Of a stretch of DNA of 64,000 bases, positions 47,856-60,100 are shown one piece after another. The stretch's first letter is position 1. Every line of letters begins with the position of its first letter. Source of the DNA: Plasmodium brasilianum (Eukaryota > Apicomplexa > Aconoidasida > Haemosporida > Plasmodiidae); contig NC_090114.1 of the NCBI RefSeq assembly GCF_023973825.1, forward strand, positions 496,001 to 560,000. The letters run 5' to 3'. The notes below the pieces were generated by a model. It searched no databases. It saw only the letters and a list, made by a program, of their open reading frames with translations, and was not told the origin of the DNA. Made by a program: the position numbers and the translations under genes.

Positions 47856-48515
47856 TACTAATATATCTGTGCTAATTATAGTAATAACTTGAACAAATAT
47901 TTTAATACTGTACTTATTTTGTACATGGATTTTTCCGTTTTTGCTAGAGTTGATTCATATGTATAAGAGTCCCAACTACTAGCGATTTTTTGCTTATATG
48001 ATTTGGCACTAGGTTCGAACATAAAAATTTGCTCTTAACATTTTAATATGTTCACATTTTAATTTTTTATCTAATTGTTTGATACATCGTTTAGCATAAT
48101 TACATTGAACCATTTAATCCTTATGTAAATAGTATGAACAAAAAATTACGACAAAATATGAGAAAAAATATTGCTAATGAGTTAATGGCAATTTGATTGG
48201 CGATGAGAAAAATAGTATACTTAAAAAATATAAACATATATATATATATATATCTACCTAAATATATATATATAAGTATACGGAAATCTGTATGTATTAA
48301 TATGCACATGAATAGTGCCAGAAAACCCGCTTTTAAAAAATGAGTTATGCGATTTAATTTATTAATTTTAAGACTTTTTTTTTTCGGTTACATTTTGTTC
48401 ATTGAGATAGATAAAACAAATGTAGAATAAAATAAAATAAAATTTTATGAGATTTTTATAAATTGTATACAAATATTTACTATTTAATTTTTATTTTTTT
48501 TGTTTTGAAAAAATA
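46952..48515. other. Spacer between tRNA-Thr and tRNA-His
   Basis: AT-rich, with a 15-bp repeat at 47573-47692 and a TA run near 47830. No coding exon that I can support. The frames at 46950-47132, 47469-47785 and 48121-48309 are low-complexity or repeat-derived. Confidence 0.55.
47573..47692. repeat. 15-bp minisatellite, 8 copies
   Basis: Nearly perfect tandem TCCAATTTTTTCAAA. Because the unit is five codons long it gives KLDLK or FKSNF peptides in the frames that cross it. Confidence 0.95.
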
Positions 48516-48587
48516 TGTCCAAAGCAGGATTCGAACCTACGTTGCCACATCCACAGTGTGGAGTCCTAACCACTAGACGATTTGGAC
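48516..48587 (-). tRNA. tRNA-His (anticodon GTG)
   Basis: On the minus strand: acceptor GTCCAAA/TTTGGAC, D arm GTCT..GGAC, anticodon stem CCACA/TGTGG with loop CTGTGGA (anticodon GTG), T arm GTAGG TTCGAAT CCTGC. No intron. G-1 is not encoded at the expected place (the upstream base is A on the transcribed strand side), so it would be added after transcription, as usual in eukaryotes. Confidence 0.96.
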
Positions 48588-49869
48588 ATTAATTAATCAG
48601 TCATTGCAATGTATTATATTTTTTTTTTTTTTTCTTTTTTCAATTGTTTTAATTTATTTAATTTTATTCTTTTTTTTTAAGTAGTTTAAACAAAAATTCA
48701 GAGCGCCTTTAGTAATCCAGTTTTTTGTTTATATCTTTTTCTTTTTCTGCTTCAATTTTTATTTTAATTTTTCATGGGTTTTTCTTTTTATCCATTCGTT
48801 GCTATTTCGTCAAAACTGATATAAGTAAGCATTTACGGTACATACAAATATGCTTATGTATTCTGTGCATATGTAAATATATATATATGTATGTATGTAC
48901 TTTTATATGTATGCATAAATGTATGTACATAATTTCTAACAGATGGCGAAAGGACGGAAAAATTAAAATTTGCAATATTTCAAAGTTGTGTATTTTTTTT
49001 AAATTAAAATAAAAGTAATATTTTCTTGTCTCTAAGTGTTAACCATAAATTTTTCTTTTTCTTTTAAAGAAAAAAAAGGATAGTCATTCACTGTACTTGT
49101 GTTAAGTGAACAGTGTAATATTATTGTATCCTTGGTATATCTGAACTCGCCAACCTTGAAATAATCGTTAATTCAATTTATCAATGATCATATATTAGTT
49201 TATTGGTTTAAATATACAATTCTGAATTTACCTTTTTTGATAATTTTTTTTACTATGCATCTAGTATTTCCGTGTTCCCTTTTTTTTGTTAAGTTGTACT
49301 CTCATATATGTATAATATATACATATATATAACAGTTTCGCACATAACGCTAAATAAACGTTTTTCGCTGTGATCAAAAAGAGAGAGATAAGGTGTTACA
49401 TGAAATAATAAAGCGCATAATAATACACAATAAATCGTTTGAATGACTATTAAGGTAATTTGCTATTTTTTTTTAAAAAATGCAGTAGCAACATATATTA
49501 TACTACGCGTGTAGTGTACCAGTGTGCAAAAAAAATTGAAGTGGTTTATATTTAAAAACTTTTTGAACTGCTGAACGTAAGCATTTTAAATTTATTATAT
49601 ATGCAAAGTCGCATATATAGTATGAGAAGAGTAAATAAATGAGCAACTTAAATATTAAAATATTTAATTTAAAATTTTTTTTTACTAATTTTAAACATGC
49701 AAATTCGAAAATTCGAAAATTCGAAAATTCGAAAATTCATTTAATTATATTAATTGTATTAATTTTAAAAATATATCTAACTGGAAAAAATTTTTTTTTT
49801 TTAATTTTTTATAATGTACATTAAAATAAGTGATATTCTAAAATCTTTGTTGGCTTATTATTTTATATT
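48588..49869. other. Spacer between tRNA-His and tRNA-Lys(CTT)
   Basis: T-rich and A-rich low-complexity DNA with an 8-bp CGAAAATT repeat (about four copies) at 49705-49740. The frame 48725-49012 runs through TGTATGTA-type repeats and is not convincing. No other feature seen. Confidence 0.55.
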
Positions 49870-49942
49870 GCTACCTTAGCTCAGTCGGTAGAGCGCCAGA
49901 CTCTTAATCTGGTGGTCAGGGGTTCGAGCCCCCTAGGTAGCT
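49870..49942 (+). tRNA. tRNA-Lys (anticodon CTT)
   Basis: Acceptor GCTACCT/AGGTAGC, D arm GCTC..GAGC, anticodon stem CCAGA/TCTGG with loop CTCTTAA (anticodon CTT), T arm AGGGG TTCGAGC CCCCT. No intron. Body nearly identical to the other tRNA-Lys at 52439-52511, from the D arm to the T arm. Confidence 0.97.
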
Positions 49943-50883
49943 TTAATTAATTTTAATTATGGAAAAAATAAAAAAGGACTATATTAGAATATTCTAAACT
50001 TGTTATATTATAGTCATAATTAAACGTAAGTAAATATTAATGTATGATATATATATATTACTTTAAAAGCAAAAAATAATATAGGTTTTATACATATAAA
50101 TTTACTTGTTAAAATAGTAGGCATAATAAAATTATTAAAATAAAATTAAAATTTTATAAAAGATCGCTGATTAAAAAATAAATAAAAAAAAAAAATTTTA
50201 TATTATCATTATATATATATATATATATCATGGCACTATTTTGAAATGACAAATGTTTAATTATACATTCAAATAAAAATAGGACTAAGTAATAAAATTT
50301 TATTCATATAAGTATTTGTGTAATATTTTAAACATCCTATTTTTGTCCAAATGACGTGCAAAATAATGCTATGAAAGGGGAAGGAATTGAAGCCGCCTAA
50401 TTCGTACACACTTACATATATGTACATATATATATATATAAGTATGTACATATATATATATATAAGTATGTACATATATATATAAGTATGTACATATATA
50501 TATAAGTATGTACATATATATATAAGTATGTACATATATATATAAGTATGTACATATATATATAAGTATGTACATATATATATAAGTATGTACATATATA
50601 TATAAGTATGTACATATATATATAAGTATGTACATATATATATAAGTATGTACATATATATATAAGTATGTACATATATATATAAGTATGTACATATATA
50701 TATAAGTATGTACATATATATATAAGTATGTACATATATATATAAGTATGTATATATATATATAAGTATGTACATATGTAAAAATAAATATTTATATAAA
50801 TGTATATTTTTAACTTCAGAATTACTTCAAAATCACTTAAAAAATTTTTGTGTTCCGTGTGAACGTTTAAAAATGAAATTTAT
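49943..50883. repeat. Spacer dominated by a 20-bp minisatellite, about 17 copies
   Basis: At 50405-50775 the unit GTACATATATATATAAGTAT is repeated almost perfectly. A 20-bp unit reads in all three frames without stops on the minus strand, giving long Tyr/Ile/Cys frames that are artefacts. The rest (49943-50400) is AT-rich and featureless. Confidence 0.92.
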
Positions 50884-50991
50884 TTATGAACGTTGAAAAG
50901 TACTGCATATAAAATTTACGACAGAATAGTATTTGTTTTCATATAAAGATGCATGAACAAAATTTTGCAAATTGATCAAAAGAATTCTCAG
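50884..50991 (-). CDS. Coding-like terminal exon of an unresolved minus-strand gene
   Basis: After an acceptor (CTTTTTTTCTTAG) the minus strand reads LRILLINLQNFVHASLYENK, then YYSVVNFICSTFQRS and TAA. Possible upstream pieces with good splice sites are scattered to 51580: AVSLNFLAVIINAY at about 51168-51210, NVLRKT at about 51242-51260, an FKLLFYFTALFVI piece at about 51290-51350, and a start MSRIINS at about 51555-51575. I could not join them all in phase. This may be a gene of many tiny exons, or chance. Confidence 0.3.
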   Translation of the reverse strand: MRILLINLQNFVHASLYENKYYSVVNFICSTFQRS

Positions 50992-52438
50992 CTAAGAAAA
51001 AAAGAAATGCTTATAGTAGACTTTTTACGTTGGGTTTTTTTTACCTTAGGCTTTTCCCAAAAAAAAATTGTACTTTATATTATGTCAAATACAAATATGT
51101 TTTGCCTATATATGTTTGTACGCATGTGCACACATACATAAATAGAAGCATACTAGCATACTACCACGTACGCATTTATTATAACCGCTAAAAAGTTCAA
51201 CGAAACGGCCTCATTCCAATTTTATTGGCATTTAATATTACGTACTGTTTTCCTTAGTACGTTCTAAATTATTAATGTAGAATAAAAACATACAATAACA
51301 AAAAGGGCCGTAAAATAAAATAATAATTTAAAGGAGAATATTATCTCCAACCTAATGCTGAAAAATATCTTTTATGAAAAGTAAAACTTAAAATTAAAAT
51401 GGCTACCTTGGCCGATTCATAGCACATTTATGTTCGATTTATGGCTGACTTATTCAATATATTACACAATCTTTAGCGAAAGAGGGTGTTACTACCTTTA
51501 AAACGCATGAGACAAAATACATTAAATTTTAAATGCCCATTGTTCACCTCTCACGGAGTTGATTATTCTACTCATTCTTTTCTTAATTTTAGTTGGAAAG
51601 AAATATTTTTTCCACTAGCAGAAAAAATAAAATATCAGCGAATAAAATGTTAGCGAATAAAATATTAGCGAATAAAATGTTAGCGAATAAAATATTAGCG
51701 AATAAAATGTTAGCGAATAAAATATTAGCGAATAAAATATTAGCGAATAAAATATTAGCGAATAAAATATTAGCAAATAAAATATTAGCGAATAAAATAT
51801 TAGCGAATAAAATATTAGCGAATAAAAGAGTATTATGTTTTCGTTTCTTCATAAATGCGCTGGCAAATGTACTACCCATTTAGTTATACTGAAATACGCC
51901 TTTTCTCCGTATGGTAAAAAAAAGAAAAAGAAAAAAATGCTACGACAAAGTTTGCTATTATCTTATAAATGTTAGCAATGGCACAGTAAAAATTTCAACT
52001 AATTTTTATGCTTATTCTTGATTGCACTCCTTAATGAGTACAAGTACATGATATTATGCACACATATGCATTGGTGGGCTAGTATATGCATATTACATAT
52101 GCTTTAACATATCGCGATACATACGTATAAATAAAATATGTAATGAATAACTTACATATATATACGTACGTACGCCTGTACCTATTAACATACATAAACC
52201 TCTTTATATTTTTATATTTGCTCTTTTACAGCTGAAAAAATAATAGAAAAGCTCTTGAAAAATACTTGTTTATAATAGTTTTAGTTTTCTTTATGTACCA
52301 TTAAATAGTATAAATAGTACATACATAATATATGTATATACAAATGTATATATATACATAATATATATTTAAAAAAACATTATAACTTTAAGAATTTCAA
52401 AAAAAATTATTTATTTTTGCTTTTCGTACTTCTTCTCC
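50992..52438. other. Region between the candidate exon and tRNA-Lys(TTT)
   Basis: 51000-51590 has higher G+C than usual spacer and contains the scattered exon-like pieces described for the candidate at 50884. 51635-51830 is a 15-bp repeat. 51900-52430 is ordinary AT-rich spacer with TACATATA microsatellites; nothing else seen. Confidence 0.45.
51635..51830. repeat. 15-bp minisatellite, about 13 copies
   Basis: Tandem AATAAAATATTAGCG, with ATGTTAGCG variants in alternate early copies. It gives ANKIL (plus strand) and FANIL (minus strand) pentapeptide frames that are by-products. Confidence 0.95.
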
Positions 52439-52511
52439 AGCCTCCTAGGGGACTCGAACCCCTGACCACCAGATTAAAAGTCTGGCGCTCTACCAACTGA
52501 GCTAAAGAGGC
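52439..52511 (-). tRNA. tRNA-Lys (anticodon TTT)
   Basis: Minus strand: acceptor GCCTCTT/AGGAGGC (one T-G pair), D arm GCTC..GAGC, anticodon stem CCAGA/TCTGG with loop CTTTTAA (anticodon TTT), T arm AGGGG TTCGAGT CCCCT. No intron. Together with the CTT isoacceptor it decodes both Lys codons within 2.6 kb. AAA is a dominant codon in this genome. Confidence 0.97.
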
Positions 52512-54130
52512 AGTTAGATGTATATGCTTTTATTGAACTTATTATTCAATAATTTTTTAGTTTATTTTTTTTTCTTTTAGCATTTAAATTTATTGCACCA
52601 TTTTTCTTTTGCAAAAGTATTTTTTCTTATTTTTACGGAAATCGTATTTTTTACAAATTATATATTTTTTTTTTCTGCGATACAGAAAAAAAAATAGTAA
52701 AAAAAAAAAAATGTGCATATATATAATATGCAGATAAGTGTAGATAGTGCAAAATAATTTAAGTATTAATTGAAAACCTCTTTGTATTAGACCTCTTCAT
52801 CAGAGTGCAAATTAGTACAAAAATAGTACACACAAAGCACAATCGTCATTTATGGTAAGAGGAGTTATATAAATACAAAATATTTAAGTTATACGTGAAT
52901 ATTTACGTATTTTTTAATTATCAGTTTGTATATATATTCGTATATTCGTGCACACAAACATTAATACGTCAGTATTTCCATTATACGGGAATACACACAC
53001 ATTAATACGTCATTATTTACATTATTCGTGCGTACATTAATTTGTGCAATTTTTATTTTTTTTTTTTTTGTTATCTAATTTTTCCCTATTTTGAGTTTAA
53101 CATGTGATAAACTGTGTCTCTCTTGTGAAAGTAAATTAATTAAAACTAGTTAAGTATTCTCAAAATTTTTTTTTTTTTAAATTATTAAGTACTTAACTAT
53201 ATTCTTTAAAAGCTCTTGAAGTTTAACATAACATGATATGCATGATATGGCAGTTTTCAAAAATAAATTATTGTATATACTTACGTATACTTTTGCATAA
53301 CATATATAAAATGCAAATATATATACATATGTTAAAAAAAAAAAATATATATATAATTAAAAATGTTGAAGAAAAAAAAAAAAAAAAAACCTGTACAAAC
53401 AAAATGAGTCAGAAGTATATGTATCAAATTTAAGCAGATTTGTATGTACCTTCCTTTTCATTATACATTCTGCCAAACTGCATATATACACATATACAAA
53501 TGAACACATATGTAATGTATGCACAAGTACAAATATAAGCACATATATATACATATATATATATTTATATTTATAAAAGCTATTATTATAAGTAAATGTA
53601 TCATATTTACAACTGTTTTCAGTTTCGGCATAAGGTCCGCACGAATTACTGTATGATATTGAATAATAAAGAACTGTATAATAATGCATGAACTAAAATT
53701 AGAAATTTTAAATATATAATGCATATTGCATGATGCATAATATGCAGTGTGTAATATATAGTTTATAATGTATAATGTATAATATATAATATAAAATATA
53801 TAGTGTATGATATATAATGTATAATATATAATGTATAATATATAACGTATAATATATAACCTATAATATATAACCTATAATATATAACCTATAATATATA
53901 ACCTATAATATATAACCTATAATATATAACCTATAATATATAACCTATAATATATAACGTATAATATATAACGTATAATATATAACGTATAATATATAAC
54001 GTATAATATATAACGTATAATATATAACGTATAATATATAATGTATAATTTATAATATATAATGTATTTTATTTTTTAGTAAGTTCCTCATAAGTACGTT
54101 TCCATCATCGTTTCCGTCGTCGTTTTCCTT
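52512..54130. other. Spacer between tRNA-Lys(TTT) and the Uso1-like gene, with 14-bp repeat
   Basis: AT-rich with T-runs. At about 53740-54060 a 14-bp unit (CCTATAATATATAA, with CGT, TGT and AGT variants) is repeated some 20 times and abuts the 3' end of the Uso1-like gene. A G+C-richer patch at 53600-53700 is open on both strands (plus strand FRHKVRTNYCMILNNKE after a GTTTTCAG acceptor), but I cannot build a gene from it. Confidence 0.5.
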
Positions 54131-57100
54131 TTATTTGGTGAACTCCTCATTTATATGACTATCAGCTAATTCGGAATTGTGCATTTGTTTAGTTTCTTCT
54201 ACGTCGTTTAAATCGTTTGCTTTTCCTCTTTCGTCGTTAGCACATATATTTATTTCGCTCGTAACACTGATGTTCTTTTGTTCACTTGCACTTGTGTAAA
54301 TGTTATGATTTGCGTGCTTCCTAGTGTCTATGTACCATGGACTATGTTTTTCTTCATTTTCGCCTAAGTGTATTTGGTTATACACTTGCCTATTCGAGAT
54401 AACACTTATTCGGTTCTGCTTCTGTCTATTTGTATCGAAGTATAACTCGTTGTACATCTGCTGCTGAGAAGCGGCGTGTACTTCTGCATACATATCCTGG
54501 TTAGTAGGGGTGTGTGCTTCTATATACATATCCTGATTCACAGGGGCGTGTACTTCTGCATACATATCCTGGTTAGTAGGGGTGTGTGCTTCTATATACA
54601 TATCCTGATTCGCAGGGGCGTATGCTTCTGTATACGTATTCTTGTTAGCATGGGCATGTGCTTCCGCATACATATCCTGGTTAGCGGTAGCATGTACTTC
54701 GTCATTCATGTGCCGGTTAGCAGCTCCGTTCTCTTTTGCACACATTTCCTGGCTAGAATCAACGTAGAACTGGTTATACACACGTGCATTCTCCTCTACG
54801 CTTACATCCACATGATTAAGTCGATTCTCCTCCTTGTTCATCTCCTTGTTCACACCTTTATACGTGTTTCTTTCAACGCGTTCATGGTTCTGCTGATCAT
54901 TCGGTAGTGCATATTGATTGTGTGGTTGGTGTTCTTCATTTCGAATTTTATTTTTAAAAAGATTTATGTCTTCAAGATTTTGCATATACTGACGACATCC
55001 CTTAACATTATCGTACAAGTATATTAACAAATCTATAAGCTTTTCTATGTTCCCCTCCAAATCTGTTTTCTCAGTATTCGTTTTTTCAAATTTTTTTAAT
55101 AAATGTATGTAATCTTTCTGTAGTTCATTCATATCAGTACTGTTAATTACTTGTTGTTCCTTTTCCCATAAAGAAAATGTATTTTTAACTACAATATTTT
55201 CATCCTCTGTTTTTTTTAACTTTTCTTTTAATAGTAAATAAGAATATAAGATATTATTTATTATATCATTTTTTTTTTCAATGATTTTATTTAAATAAAT
55301 TTTTTCTTCGATATGTTTGAGTTCTTGTTCGTTTAATTTATTTCTCATAAGAATAATATCTTCCTTAATTATTCCTTTTCGTATTTTCTTTTCACTAGTA
55401 TTCTTTTTATCATAATAGTATCTACTATGATATGCACCGTTTCTGCCTTTTCTATCTTTTCTTTCTTTTATTTGCTCATTTTTGTCTTCCTTACCACCTT
55501 CGTTATTTAATCGTGCTCGAATTAAATATCTCCCTTTTCGCTCCTCCCCCCTTTGAATATTTGCCTCTTCACTGTCTACCCCGCTGCGGTATTCACTTAT
55601 ACCTGCGCTGATTCCCGAGCTGAATCCTGAGCTAATTCCTTGGCTTCTTCCCTTACCTCCTCCTCCGCTTACTTCGCCCATTACTTTCCTTATTACTTCC
55701 CTGCTTCCTCCCTTGCTGTCTAGCCCCTCGATGTACTGACTCGTGCTATCCTCTTCACTGTACTTGCACTCATCGTCATCTTCTTCTTCGTCCTCACTCT
55801 CCTCCAAATAGGGATCTACCTCTATATAGTTTTCCCCACTACTGAATTTCCTGTTGATACCCTTATGAGTAAAAACACCCCTCCTTTGAGATATGCTTGC
55901 CTTGCTTGACTTTTCCAGTGAACGACTTTTTTTTTTCTTAGAATAAATTTTATCACTGCTTAAACTATGATTGAGACTAGTTAAATGATTTTTGGTTTGT
56001 TTAAAGAAATATGTTAACATATCATGATGAACTAATTTTGAATAAATAAAATGAATAAAGAATAAAGATTTCTCTGTTGAATAAAAAAAAAAATATTTCT
56101 TCCTTTTCATTTCAGATATATTTTTTATATTTGCATACACATCCTTGCATTTGACAAAAGTCGAACAAGAGAACTTTTTACTAAAAAAATTATATTTGCA
56201 AAAATCGTTTAATAGTTTATATATAATATTAAAAATATCATGTTCCATAATTGTTTTTATTAATTCCTTTTTTACTCTTTCTTCTTTTGATAGGAATAAA
56301 TATATGCTAATGTATACACATATCAAACATTTCATTCTTTTACTTAAATATTTACTATTTATTACATTTATCAAGTACTTAAAATTATGTCTCTCATTAT
56401 TAATCCTATTTCTGTACAATAACATATTAATTTGAAGTATCAATATATTCTTAACAGATTCATTATTTAATTTTTTTATATAATACATACCGGTTCCTTT
56501 ATATCCATGAACATATAACATATTGTAATATATGATCTCCTCAAAATTTAAATCAACAGATTTTAAAAAATTATATAAATTACTAATGATGGTATTATCT
56601 TCCTCCTTTTCACTATTATTACTATGAACAGTAACAAGGCTCAGCACTTGATATATAAATTTTATACATGCAATATATTTTAAGAAAAATTTTTCTCTTC
56701 TTTCGATTTTCTTACTACTAACACTGTTATCCTGGACCATATTAGAACTCCTGTTCTTGTGCCATTTCTTTATTTTGTATAAACTCTTTTTTAATCTACC
56801 TATCTTATGCATAATGTAATAATAGAAAACGCTTTTTTCAAAAAAAAAGACAGTATTTAAATAATTCGAAATATCCACATATTTTTCACATAAACACATG
56901 AAAAATTCGTATATGCACTTTCGTATTACATACTGCTTATCATATAAAAACAGAATAAGCAGCATGTCTATGTACTTTACCTGCTTCAACCTCTTTAAAT
57001 AAAACGTAAGCACATGTTCCAAATAGAAATACTTATCTTTCCGAAAACAGGCCATTATGAAATTGCACTCCTCTATATGCACGTCGAATTCTTCCCGTTT

Positions 57101-60100
57101 TTTGCTACTATTACGGAAGTGGTAACTTCTACTATTGTTATTATTACCATCATTATTGGCATTATCATTCCTACCATTATTGGCATTACTACTGCCATTC
57201 GTACTATTATCACTATAACTGCTAAGCAAAAAGCAGGCGCAGTGTTGCTCATCCTGAAACAGAAATTTGCAGCATATGTTAAATAGGTCTACAAAATTTG
57301 TGTTTTTGAAAACCTCGAAAATTTGTTCATTTTCCTTGAAAATATTCCTACTGCTACTACTACTATTCCTGCTACTACTACTACCTTTTTTTTTCATGTT
57401 AAATTGTTTGCTACTCGTGTTATTACTACTAAGGAGAACACTTCTCGCGTTATTACTGTTAAGATGTACACTGCTTGCATTGCTGCTGTTCAGATGCGCA
57501 CTACTTACTACGTTAATTCTAACTTCCTCATTACAATCATTATGCAGGTTTCCATTTTTAACACAATTTAAATCTACAATTTTAGACTCATTCATGCCTT
57601 CGTAATTTGACAAAGGCTCGTTCTTAATTTGTGTATTTTCCTCCTCATTATTCATACGCATAAGGGGGGATCTACGTTTCCTACTCCTACTACTGTTTAC
57701 CATATCTTTATACAAATATATGTATACAAATTTAAAAAAAAAAAAGAAAGAACATTCTAAAAATTTTGCCCTTTGAAATATAGGGAAATATTGCTTCAAG
57801 CTCACATCTGAACTGCTGTTCTTATGACGAAATTTACATATACAACATAGGACATCTAAAAATATGGTAATGATAAAAATTGAGTTATTGTAATATTTTA
57901 ACATAGACTTGTTATAAACATAAATAATAATATTATATAAATTAAGAATTACACATATAAACTCTTCAAGTATATTTAATTCAAAAATGTATTTTGGACC
58001 AAACTCGCTATTTATTATTAAACACTTTAGCAGTAGTAAACTGCTTTTAATATCTATATTAATGGAAATGTTGTCCAGGTATATTTCCATTTGGTTTTTA
58101 TCATCCTCTAAATTATTATTTGTACTTCTTTCACACTTTGTAAAATGAAAAATACAAGCCTTGTCAATGTTTCCCTCCGTGTAAGAATATCCATATTTTT
58201 CCCTCTGATCCACCACACCTATACCAATTGCAGAAACACCTACAGCGGAAGTAGGAACTCCACTCGATGTTGCACTTCCTTCTGTACTATTAATTTTACT
58301 CAAACTTGACATGCTCCTCCCGTTTGATCCCCCCTGCATGTTAAATTCATCAACGGCGTTCGCAATAGCTGTACTCTTTCCTTCACATTTGTCTGGATAA
58401 TCTACTGGATCTTCTACATTACGCTTACAGTGACTTAAAGTAAATTTATCCTCTTGTTCTTCTCTCTTAATATTGCACGAAATGCTCAGATTTTTTTTTT
58501 CCCCCCGCTCCTTTTCTTGTTCTCTACCTTTATTTGAAAAATTACAAACCTTAGTAACATAACACATGTCTAACTTATCATCGTCATACAAAAAAAATAG
58601 CTCTCTAATTTGTTTAAATAAATAATAATGCTCTTCTTTCATTATTTTTATAATAGTTTCTATTATCCTTTCATACGTAATTATGTTCTTAATTTCAATA
58701 TTATTTTCTGACACTAATAGAAATAATACAAGTATTTCATTTATAAGGTACGCATCTTCATTAGAAGCTATAATACCTAATAATTTACATATAAAATTAC
58801 CTTTATTTAATATTAATCTATCAATATTATTTCTTACATTTTGTACTTTGTTATTTCTATACATAATTAAAAATATATTTTCTTCGCAATATTTTACCTT
58901 GTTATTTTTATTTATTTTTTTTTTTTCCTCTTCATATTCTTCGTACTCTTCATCAACCGTAATGAAATTACTGGATATGTCTGAGCTGCAATAGCAGTAG
59001 CTTTCATTATTTTTATTCTCAAAGCTACTATTGGAAGTATTACTTTGATTTTCAAAATTGTCTAAATTGCTATTTTTCGATTTATTTTCCTTACTTCCAT
59101 TCTTTTCGCCACTTCCATAATTATGAACAAATGACGAAGTGCTGTAATCATAACCAGATGACAACTCAACTGATGTATTTTTCTTTTTGTCCTTTTCTGT
59201 TTTATTACCCTTATTTCTGCCAGATATTCTACTTACACTATTATACGTGTCTACATTTACATCGGACGATAAGGAAGAAGAGCTATATGAATCATATTCT
59301 ACTAAAAATTCATATAATCTTTTGGTGTACTCTAATTTTTTTAAATTTTTTTGAATTGCTTCATCTTCAGCATCGAAAAATATGAAGGACCTAAATTTTT
59401 TATTTGTTGAAATGGAATTAAATTCCTTTTGTTCATTTATGTAATAATTTTCATTTTTATTTTTATATATTAGCTTATCCTCCGAATAATTTAATGGGTA
59501 ATTGAGATAATTAACATAATGCAATTTGTTTTTTCTTAAATTACTTATAATTAACATGTACTGTTCGTGTATTTTTTGAGCAAAATTGTTTTGCTCCTTT
59601 GCATTTATATTACTTTCAGAATAGTGTTCATGATACAATATTTGAAAGCATTTTAAAGAGTACAAATTATAGTAATAAGCTGATTTTGTGTTCTCACAAT
59701 ATATGATATTATCATATAAATAAAAATAGAAATTTATATTGTCATAAATATATATTTTTTGTAATAACAGTATAAGTTCATATATAATAAATATAGAATT
59801 CTCAAAATCAAAATAAAAAATGCTGAATAATAAATCACAATTATTCGTTTCTTTAAACAATGTGTTCAAGTAGTTTACATATGTTTTTAACTTGTTACAA
59901 TCTATTCTTATATTTTTTTTATGAAACATGTCTTTATTTAAACAAATTATTTTGTTCAAAACTTCTGAACTGTTCAGAATTATTTCTTCCAGTAATGTCC
60001 AGACGTTATTTTTTGTCAAAATTGTAATTTTCTTTTTTATATCATCCTTATTACCATCATCATCATGATCAACATTATCAACTCTTTTTAATTTTTCAAA

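Noticed and set aside
50269..50775. 168-residue minus frame
   Set aside because: Translation of the 20-bp TA-rich minisatellite.
51589..51883. Frames of pentapeptide repeats ANKIL / FANIL
   Set aside because: Both strands are open only because the repeat unit is 15 bp.
53620..53695. Plus exon FRHKVRTNYCMILNNKE and antisense NSCGPYAETENS
   Set aside because: Both strands show acceptor-like borders; no start exon or family could be found for either.
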